A DNA stretch of 64,000 bases from Kiloniella majae. GTDB lineage: Bacteria; Pseudomonadota; Alphaproteobacteria; Kiloniellales; Kiloniellaceae. A program made the position numbers and the translations under genes. Below, piece by piece: positions 8,872 through 19,000 of this stretch; positions within the stretch are counted from its first letter, which is position 1, and the number at the start of each line of letters is the position of its first letter. Under the pieces are notes generated by a model. It did not search any database. It was not told the DNA's origin and saw only the letters and a list, made by a program, of their open reading frames with translations. The DNA lies in the NCBI RefSeq assembly GCF_002118315.1, contig NZ_MTSZ01000012.1:16706-80705 (forward strand), read 5' to 3'.

Positions 8872-9903
8872 ATGTCCGGTCTCTGGTTTTGTAACTATTC
8901 AAGAATTTATGTGTTTTTTCTCTCTTTTTTTATTCTTTTGATTTCACCTCAGTCTTTTGTACATGCGCAATCAACAACAAACGATGATACCGAGAAAGTT
9001 GTCATATTAACGGAATCTGTTCAGGAGATTGCGGGTCCCAAGCGTGTTGTCAGTGTCGGGAAGTTTGATGCTGTGGGGTCGTTTGAGCAAAAATATGGTG
9101 ATTGGGATATTGGCGGCGGGTTATCAGCAATGATGACATCAGCCCTTGTTGAATCAGGTCGCTTTATTGTCGTTGAGAGGGCCAATGTGCAGCAGGTTTT
9201 GGCTGAGCAGCAAATGAAAGGCCAAAATGTTACCAATCCCACGACAGGGCCGGAACTTGGGCAGGTAACGGGGTTGAATTTCCTGATTTATGGATCCGTC
9301 ACCGAGTTTGGTGATCAGGACGAAGGTGGTGGCTTTGGCGTTGGGCTTTCGGGGGGGAATGTCGGTAATCTCTTTAGCGGTGCTTTATCTCGCCAATCTG
9401 CTTCGGGCAAAGTGGCGATGGATATTCGTCTTGTGAATGCAACAACATCACAGGTTGAAGAAGTATATCGTGTTTCTGAACCGATTGATAACTCGTCCTG
9501 GGATCTGTCTCTTGGTTATAAAGGAGTGAGTATGGGAACGAACCAGTTCCTTAAAACTCCTCTGGGTGAAGCGACGCGTAAGGCAATTACACGTGCAGTG
9601 CAAATGATTGCCGCGAAAAGTAATTCTGTTGCTTGGACAGGGCGCGTTGTCGATTTTGACGAAGGGCAAGTCTATATCAATGCGGGATCTAATTCCGGTA
9701 TCCGCGCAAACGATAAGTTTATGGTTGAGCGTGTCATCAAAAAGTTGACGGACCCGCAGACAGGCGAAGTATTGATGATCCGTAAGAAAGAGTTGGGTTT
9801 AGTTACAGTTACGGATGTTACGGCGAAACTTTCTTTTGGTGGGTTTGTACCTCTTGATATCGATACCCCGCAGCGTGGAGATATCATTGTTATTGTCAGG
9901 TAG
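8872..9903 (+). CDS. CsgG-family outer-membrane pore protein with C-terminal extension
   Basis: A 343-residue protein with a signal peptide (hydrophobic core near residues 12-25, likely cleavage FVHA|QS near 32). A CsgG domain at about 50-245 is shown by RVVSVGKFDAVGSF, GGGLSAMMTSALVESGRF, VVERANVQQVLAEQ and LNFLIYGSVTEF. CsgG assembles a ring-shaped outer-membrane channel for curli secretion. Unlike CsgG there is no cysteine after the signal peptide, so lipidation is not expected. An extra C-terminal domain (WTGRVVDFDEGQVYINAGSN to the end) resembles the FlgT C-terminal fold, suggesting interaction or peptidoglycan-side docking. It lies between the small exported protein and the giant gene, and no curli subunit genes (csgA/B/E/F) are present. 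Start at 8872; a GTG at 8851 or 8866 is possible. Confidence 0.82.
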   Translation: MSGLWFCNYSRIYVFFLSFFILLISPQSFVHAQSTTNDDTEKVVILTESVQEIAGPKRVVSVGKFDAVGSFEQKYGDWDIGGGLSAMMTSALVESGRFIVVERANVQQVLAEQQMKGQNVTNPTTGPELGQVTGLNFLIYGSVTEFGDQDEGGGFGVGLSGGNVGNLFSGALSRQSASGKVAMDIRLVNATTSQVEEVYRVSEPIDNSSWDLSLGYKGVSMGTNQFLKTPLGEATRKAITRAVQMIAAKSNSVAWTGRVVDFDEGQVYINAGSNSGIRANDKFMVERVIKKLTDPQTGEVLMIRKKELGLVTVTDVTAKLSFGGFVPLDIDTPQRGDIIVIVR

Positions 9904-10050
9904 ATCTGAATAATCGCCTTTGTAAAAGGCAAGCTCTATCCGGGGAAAAGTTTTAGCTGAACTGAAATTCAATACGTGATTAAAATAATTAAAATGAAAC
10001 AGTAAAAACGATTGAATTTTCTCCTCCCGGGTAGTTTTGGGAGAAGCCAC

Positions 10051-13000
10051 ATGGTTGGTATTTCTATACAATTACAGCGAACTATACGTTATGGTGCTGT
10101 GGTCATTACAACGAGTTGCGTCTTATCCTGGCCACTTTCGTCGGCTTTGTCCCAAAGTACGGAAACGCCAATCTATCAAAATCCGGGTTATACCGTTTTT
10201 ACACCCGGTCAGGTAACTGTTCCGGGCGGTGGTTATGCGCGACAAGCTACGCAAGCAGGCCAAGCGACGCAGGCGAGGCAAGCCGAGGGCTACGTTTCTC
10301 CCTATAGCCCCACTCAACCTTACCGCCCTGTGTTACCGTATGGGCCAGTAACAGAAACCCCCATACCGTCCTATAATGTACAAAGTTACAGTGCGCCGCT
10401 TGCCATGCCGATACAAACGGGTACCCCGGGGATGACTTCGGGTGTTACAGGTACTGTGACCAGAACAGAGACGACAACAAAGACGAGCGGTGGCGTTACC
10501 ACGAGTACAACCTCTACAAATACGACGGTCTATCAGGCACCGGTCCCTACTACGACCAGAACTGAAAGTGTGAGCAAGGGTACAACTGTCCCTTATGTTG
10601 CTCCCAGTACATCAAAACTCATTCGAAACAATCCTATTCTCGAAAGTCCAGCCGTTATTCAAACAGCTCCGCAGGCACCAAGTGTGTCAGCCAAAGTTGA
10701 ATCGGTTGATACATCGACGGCATCGACCGGGGCGAAAACGTCAACAGAAGCATCAGGTGATGACAGTTCAGCGAAAGCTGTGGCCAAAGAGGAAGAGGCA
10801 ACAGAAGAAACTTCAGAAGAGGTGACGGAGGAAGTTGCGGCTACTTCTGAAACATCAGAAGAGGTATCTTCTGGTGGGAGTGATGTTGTTCATCATGAGG
10901 AAGAAAAAGAGCCGCCCGGGATGACGCTGGAGCAAATTACAGCCATGCGTAAGGCGTCGGAAGAGCGGGCTAAACGTAATCTGGTTCGTGAAGATGTCGC
11001 GCCTATAACAAGTATTGATACCGTGCGCGAATGGTCTGGCCCTAATCTCAATAGCCTTATTTCACAAGTCGGTGACATGGTGCGCACTGCAGCCAATAAC
11101 TCTTTGGCGATGATTGGAGAGAATACTTTAGAGATAAAAGTCGATCCCAAAGATATTGAAGATGCTGCTGCGGAAGAGGACAAAAGGCAGAAAGAAAAAG
11201 AAAAGAAAATACAGGAAGAGAAAGAGCGCAAAGAAAAACTCAAAGCCAAGTTGGAAGAACAACAACGGAAGCTGAAAGAAGAGCTGGAGCGTCAGAAAAA
11301 AGATAAAAAATACAAAGCGCGCAGAGATGCTGAAAAGAAACTGGAAGAAGAACGGAAAGAGCTGGAAAAAAAGAACAAAGAACTGAAGCGAAAGGCAGAG
11401 AAACATAAAAAGGACGGAGAAGACCTTGACCGTGAAGACAAAAATCTTCGTGAAATAGAGCAGGAAATGCGCCGGGATGGTGATCCTAACTGTCGCTCTT
11501 CTGCCTGTCAGAATATACGTAAATTGCGTGCAGAAAATCAGGCTGACAAGGCAACACATCGCAATAGTGGCACAGCTTTGCAAAAAGAAGCCAAGCAATT
11601 CAGAAAAGACGTGAAGGAACACCAGAAAGCAGTACAGACCGTTGAGGATATGAAAGATCGCAAGTTCGGGATGAATGATGCCGAATTTGAAAAACACAAG
11701 TCTGATAAAAAAATCAAGAATCTGGCTGTACAGGAAGAAAAAATTCGTCGCGCAATGTCTGATCTTAGGCAAAAGGCAGAATGGCAAAAACACACTAAAG
11801 GGATTACCGAGAATGAAGCCAATGACCTAAGAAAACAAATGCGTGGCTTGGAAGGTTTGCTTGAAAAAAATGAAGCCGCCCAAGCTGAGGCCAAAGAAGC
11901 TGCTTTTACATTGGAAGCGAATGCTTTGGGGCTTGGGGAAGAGTTGGCAAAAGCACAACAGGCTTTCGATAAGCATCAAAAGGCTAACGGGCATTTAAGT
12001 GCACCAATAGGGCCAAATATTGATAGTGATATCCCCAATGAGTTTATGAACTCTTTCTATGAAGCAAAATCAATCAAGGGGATGGACGTAGGAGAGCTGG
12101 AGAAAGTCAGTGAACAGTTTGATTCAGCATTAGAAAGACTTGAGGCTGCAGATAAAGCCTTGGCATCGGGTGACATTCCCAAAGGTGGTTCAGCTGATAG
12201 CTTGGCAAAGTTTGGTCAACTGGCTGATAAACTCGATAAAATCCAAGATGATATCAACCAAGAAAATAAGGACAAGGACAGCCGTTACAGGCAAGAAATA
12301 AAAGAACAACACCGCAGAAATCAGGTGCTTGGTGATGCGTTGGATGAGGTTAAAAAAGCGCAACAGGCTTTGGTTGAAGCTGGTGATACGGAGTACATAG
12401 ATTTTGACGTAAGCGGTATGCGTTCCGAAGAAGAACTTCGCGAGCAGATGAATAAAACCTTCACAGGGCCAAAAGCACTGAGAGAAAAGGTTGCTGCCAA
12501 TCGCGCAAAACTTTTAAAAGCGACAGCTGCTTTTCATGAAGCAAATGAAAACTTGCAGAATTACAGCGAGGGAATGCGATCAACAGAGTTGCGTAATCAA
12601 GCCAATGAAGTTCGCAAGGAAATGCGTGGCCTGTTACCTGATGTCGAAGTCGATATCTTTAGTCGACAAGTAGGATTACATAATACAGATCTTGCAAATG
12701 GATTGGCGAGAGGCCCAGATGGCAAAGTAGATCGCAAAGCCTTTGGCAACAATGTTGCGGCGGTTGCTGATCAACAGATGAAACTCGCTAAATTGGGGAG
12801 TGAACTGGATAGTGTTAACCGCAAGCTTGCCGATTTTAATGCCAAGGCCGGTTTAACCGCTCAACAGGCACAACATACCGAAGTTTTGGCCTATCAACGG
12901 GATCAAATTCTTTCTCAACAAAAACAAGTCGTGGGCAAGCTCGGAGAATTAGGCGTTCAGGGTAAAATGCAGGATGGTAAATTTACCCCTGAACCTATGA

Positions 13001-16000
13001 CGCGTGGTGGGGCTATAACGTGGAATACAGCACGGGATCAGGTGGTCAAAACCTTTAAAGAGATTGAAGAAAACAGAAGAAAGGTTGCGGAAGCAACAAA
13101 CCGTAAGGTGAGTTTGGCTGGTTTACCCTCTAACCCTGATAAATCGGGGCAAGGTACCGTAGAAAAGTTACTATCGAGAGATCAAAAATTATTGAGCTCC
13201 ATTGCTGGAAGTATAGGGGGAGTAACAGGTGCTGTTCTCGCGGGTGCATTACAAAATGAGGGTGAAGATTCTACGCGTGTGAACTTAAATAACGAGGCTG
13301 ATAATCTGGTCGCAGGGTTGGAAAACCCCATAAGGCCACAAAAGAGCAAGGAAGTTATCAGGCTGGAAAACGCGATAGCTGGACTTGATGACAATATTGA
13401 AGCTGTCGAAGGGAGTATGATTGCGGCAAGAGGGCATAAACTTCCGGGGTTAGAGACGGGATTGAGCGCGCAACGTGAGGCACTTTTTACAACCCGTGCT
13501 GTGTTGGAAGTTAAACTGGATCGAGAGAACGAAAAATTAAAACAAGGAATACTTCGGGTTCAAACCAGAACCAAGAAAGGATCAAAAGAAACGGAAGAAC
13601 TCAAACAGGCACTTACCAGTTTGGATCTTAATATTGCATCTCTTGAAACAGTAGAGAAGGCGCTCAATAAAAGCGATCAACAAGGTCTCTCCAAAGGATA
13701 TACATCACAAAGGCAGGCGCTGGAAGCCAGCCGAAGTCAAGTCGCCAAGGCTTTGGAACGTCAACAGGCCGTTGATAAAGAAAAGATAAGGCACAATCAA
13801 AGCGGTCTTAATACGATTGACCGGCTTCTTGGGCGAAGTGATCCCCTGCCGATTAACGAAAACCCTCGACCAACATCCATACCTGTTGTTGCGCTGGAAA
13901 ATGAGAAGACCAAGGAACTGTCAACAACACTGGAATCGCTGAATAAGTCTATCGAAGCTATTGAAGAGACGATGAGCGCGACAGAGGGAAGTAATGTTCC
14001 GGGGCTTTTAAAATCGCTGGAGGACCAAAGAGAAGCCATGTTTGCTGGGCGGGATGCCCTGTCAAAACAATTGGCTGATGAAAAGGCACGGTTGAAGAAG
14101 CAAGCTGAGAAGCTCAAAAAGCAATCTCCTGTAGAACAACGGGAGATTGCTCGTAAAAAAGCGAAGCCTGAAAATTTGGAAACAAGTCTGGATGAAAACA
14201 TTAAAGCCTTTGATGCTGCGGCAAAGCATTACAGGGAAGTTGGGCAGGAAAACCTGGCGCAGGTTTTTGAAGTACAAAAAGCAGCATTGGAAAAAGAGAA
14301 ACAGCGACTGAAGGTAACAAACGTGAGTTATTCAACAGGCGAAAATATCACGCCGGAACGCTCTGAGCTTGATGCCGTTAAGTCATTGGTTTCCTGGTTG
14401 AATAAAGATGTTTTACCAGCTTTCTCAAAAGAAGATCCTACCTTGAGAATATTGCCATCTGTTATTGCAGAGATAACCCATAAATTTGGGGCAGAAGCCA
14501 CAGAACAAATATTGGACGAGGCTTTGGATGAATTGGTCGATAACAATCTCAAGCCAGATGGGGCCGTTCTGATCGATGCATTGTTTAAACGCATCAATCG
14601 GGAGCTTGTTTCTCAATCAAAAGAAAATTCTGTTAATGAATTACCGCGGCTTAATTTCCTGTCCAAGATACTTTCAACCCGGAAAAAGGGCATTAACACG
14701 AATGAGACAGCTTATTTACAAGCGTCGTATGATACGTTGCGCGAGAGGTTGATAAAATCTCGTTATGAAGGGCTTAATAAGCCGAATGCAACATCTTTGT
14801 CATTGGTAGAAGATTTGTCAGCTCTGGTTCAGTTAGCCAGTTTTCCGGGGGCAGATCCCAAAGAATTACGTCCTTTAATCGCACAATTGGAACGTCAGTT
14901 AACCCGATTAAGCAAAAGCGTGAAAGGAATAGAAAAAGAAAAACTTAATTCTATTCTTGCTGAGCTAAACACCAATAGCAGAAAGTTGTTACATACTATC
15001 AGAACAACAGTGCCAAAGGGACGAGAACAATCAAATTTAACCACGGCGCTCACCAAACAGCTTATTAGTATAAATGATTTACGTGCCACTGTTTATGGGC
15101 AGCAGTTCTCTTCTGAACAATCAAAATCTCAGGCACAAATTCGCAAGGAATATGCTGCGTCAAGACTAGAGCAAATTCGTAATCTGGTGAATTCAGGTAA
15201 ACTTTCTGAAGCCTTGGATGTGCTCAAAAACCTTGAAAGTGAAGATGCCAAAATCAATCAGAGTAAAGCACTCGCTTTAATAGATTTGGTGACGCAGATA
15301 GAACGGCGTTACGGCTTCCTCAACGAAAGTGAGAAAGAGAAGCTGGGTAATTTGGTGGATCTGCGCAAGTTACGGGAAAAAGCATTACAGGAATTTGTTG
15401 AGCAAAACAAAGATCCGAAAATCATTGCCGGTATATCACTTCATTGGGCTGACAGATTACTCCGGGAAGGTAATCTCACCGAGGCAGCATCTGTCCTCTC
15501 TAAAGCATTAGAAAAAAAGCCTTTGGATCCATCGCTTCTAGCGCTTCAGGCAAGAGTTACATTGGCAAAGAAAGGGGCCGAGGTAACAGGCGAGGATATT
15601 AAATCAGTACTTGGCAATATTCCGGTAACTATTGGTGCTGAAGTTGGCAGCATCATGTTGAACGGATATGTAGAGCAGGGTGAGTATGCAAAGGCTAAAA
15701 CGCTTATTTCCGTACTCAGACAGGCAGAGGATTTTGACGAAGCAACAAAAAAGCGTCTTTTAGTACAATTGGATTTTGCAGAAATTTCAGTTTTGGCCAG
15801 CGGACTTGGCAGTGGTCAGGATGACAATGATCTGAAAAAGAAAATACAAGAGTTTCAAAAACGCCTTATGGCGACCGAAGGGCTTGGGGACAGGTATAAA
15901 AAAGCTCTCATGTCCTCTGGTAATCGCTTGATACAGGAAGTTGATAAAGCCATTGCCTGGCAAGCAAGCCTTGATAAAAACACGACCTATGCCAGTGAAT

Positions 16001-19000
16001 TGGGAAATATAGCCCGCAGTGCTATTCGCTCAGGAAGATATGATATCGCCGAAGATGCACTCAAAAAGCAAATCACAAAACTATTGAATGAACATGGTCC
16101 CCAAGAAATAGGGCAAGGGTTTCGACAAATAACGCGTCTTTTGGATGGTGTTCGCATGCGATCCCAAGATCCGGAGTTAACAGAAGAGCAACGTAAAACT
16201 TTTGCACAATTTCTTAAGGCAACAGGCGAAGCGGTTAATACGAAACTCGACGAATACTTTAAGGAAAGGATTGCAACTGCTTCCAAGCAAGCCCGCGTAA
16301 AAGAAAAGAAAGCATCGCACCTTCGGAGTCTAAGTCAAATAAACCTGGAAATTCGTACCCTCGCTCAACTTAAAATCAGGCTAGATCTATTATCTGTACC
16401 ACCTGAGGAGCGTGTTAAAAAGATGACGGAACTGGTTTCCGCCGCGACAAATAATATCAATAAAAAAGAAGCTCAAATTTTAAAAGCCTTTGATGGTTTG
16501 GGGAATGTTCTCAGGGACAACGAAACAACCAAGATCAATCTGGAAGAACAGATTACCCAACTAAATAGTTTACGATCTCTTCGGGATGGGATGCAGGATT
16601 ATTATATTGAAAATGCCGGCAATTTCACGCCGCCTGACTATCGAATGTACGGCATGAACTATGGTTCTTTCCTGCCTGAAAATCACCGTGAATGGCAAAT
16701 TACCACCATACAGCGCACTCTTGCCGGTGTGTATGCCAATGGAAAATCAGCTGATAAAATATGGGAAGAACGTAAAAACCTGGGCAACTTTACCGTGGGG
16801 CGTGGATTACGGGAAAAGACGCTCGCTAACCATAAGAACACACCGAGAGATCGGGAGTATAAAGCGAATGAAAAGAAATACCTTAATCATTGGCTTGTGA
16901 TGGCAATGGATGATGCCGAGCTTAAATATCTTGATCAACGTCGTGCCGATCTGATTAACGAAGACCCGGAGCGGAGCAGGTCAGAACGCGGACAGCTTTA
17001 TGAGAAGTTGATAACTGCAGAAGCTAAATACCTCAAGGCTTTGGTCGGGACTTCCAATCCACTGCTGGAGATGTTTGAGCAACTGGGGCAAACAGGCCGC
17101 TTGATGAAGGGGGCCGCAAATGAGCTGGAAGGCCGGATTGTTTTAAATCAACAAAGATTACTGGTTGAAGAGTATCAGGCCGCTTTGATTGATGAGGATG
17201 CACAACGCCTATTCCGTGCCATGATTCCTCTACGGGAAGCTTCCTTGGCCGGAGAGCTCGATAGCTTTGTGAGCTATCTGCATATTGAATGGTACGAAGC
17301 TGGACCTGCAAGGGCAGCAAATCTTCTTGGTGGGATGAGTGATACTCAGGCCGAGCTGGAAGAAGTGATCGCAGAAAGCCAGAAACTCAATATTGCACTG
17401 ATCCGTGCAGGGCATAACCTTCCAAGTCAGCTAAGTGAGAAAGATAAAGAAGTCCTGAGGACACATGGTTTCCTCAAAGACGGGGTTTATACCATTCCTA
17501 AACAAATAGTATTGGACCCGACGAAAGTTGGTAGTGAATTTGTCAAAACAACAACAACGGGAACAGCTGCTACAATTGATCGTTTCCTGAATGCCAAGCA
17601 AGCTGGTGAACTTTTTGCGACAATTGCGATACCCGGTGGTGTGGCCGGAAAGTTTGGACGTTGGGCAACGGCTGAAGTACTGGCTGCAGGTGCTGTACGT
17701 TCTCTTGGCGGGAAAGCCCTTGCCTATGGCACAGGACTGGCCTTGGAGGCCGGGGCCTTTACATTTTTGAACCGAACTGCACAGGTTGCTCTGGATCCAG
17801 CTCTTTTAATGAAAGAGGGATATTGGTCCAGTGAAACTCTGTTGAAAGAATATGCTCATAACCTTTTGATTATAGGTGCCTTAAAAGGATTTGGGGCGGG
17901 ATCTGAAGGCGTAGCCAAAGCCGCGCAACACATTGGCAGAAAGCAACTGGCGGGCATACTGAAACAGACGGCCATTTTCGGTGAGGCTGCTGTACTAACC
18001 GCTTTGAACGGCTTGTTAGAAGGTAATCAGATTAGTCAGGATGATTACCTGGGGAATCTTTTGACAATCGTCTTGTTAAAGGGAACGGGTAAAGTTCTTG
18101 AAGGGAAAAATAAATCTCCGTTACAACGACTGAATGAAGCGAGAATTAATCGCTGGTTAGAGACAATTGGCAAACCACCTGTGCCGGGGACAGGACCGAC
18201 AACAAAAGTTAGTCAACTTCGGGAAGCACAGATACGCCATATAGAATATGTTGATTGGCTTCTCTTTGTTGATAAACCGACAAAGATCCTGATGGAGACC
18301 TATAACGGGAATTGGGACGCTGCCCGTAAAGATTATCAGAATGGTAATCTGTCAGCCCATGACATGCGTAAGCTGGTCAACCTTCGTCGTCAGATTGTTG
18401 ATAATCTCGCCAATGAAATTGTTCAGGAAATCGGCGGCGAAGTTCAAGCCTTTGGTTCTGAAAATCTGACAAGCGATTATGATATCAGCTTTGTTGGTCC
18501 GAAAGCCGCTTTAGGGGTTATTCTGTTTAATGCCCGTTTTGCCAACCGTTGGAAACTTGCCAGTGAAATCGGCGGACGAGAAACTGGTTTGGTACTTGAT
18601 ACCAACGCTTATACTGAAACTATCCAGAGCCTGATTGAGGCCGGAAAGGGGGATGTTCTTTTCCAGGATGCTTTTGCTCATCTCTCAGCAAGGAAAGCAT
18701 TACCAAAAGAAGCCTGGGACACGCATAAGAAATGGATACTTGAAAACACTTCGGAAAGTAAAAGGGCCGAAGTTGTCGAAGCTCTGAGGTTGGCAGAGAA
18801 ATATAATACTGAATATCGTGATGCTATTGAGGCTCAGAAAGAGCGACTTCGAAATGATAAGGAAAATCCGATACAGGAAGTCGATTTGCAGATTACTGCA
18901 GAAAACAGATTATATGAAAGTGCTCTCAAAGATATTCTGGAATTGAGAACGGCTTTTGAAAAAGCGTCGGGTGCTGAGAAAGAAAGCTTGCGACAGAAGT

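Noticed and set aside
8872..9903. Curli biogenesis operon
   Set aside because: Only a CsgG-type protein is present; no curlin repeats or CsgE/F/D homologues are visible nearby.
11128..11793. A 221-codon minus-strand open frame rich in Phe and Leu
   Set aside because: It mirrors the Lys/Glu-rich coiled-coil coding of the giant gene; the Phe/Leu bias comes from reading AAA/GAA codons backwards.
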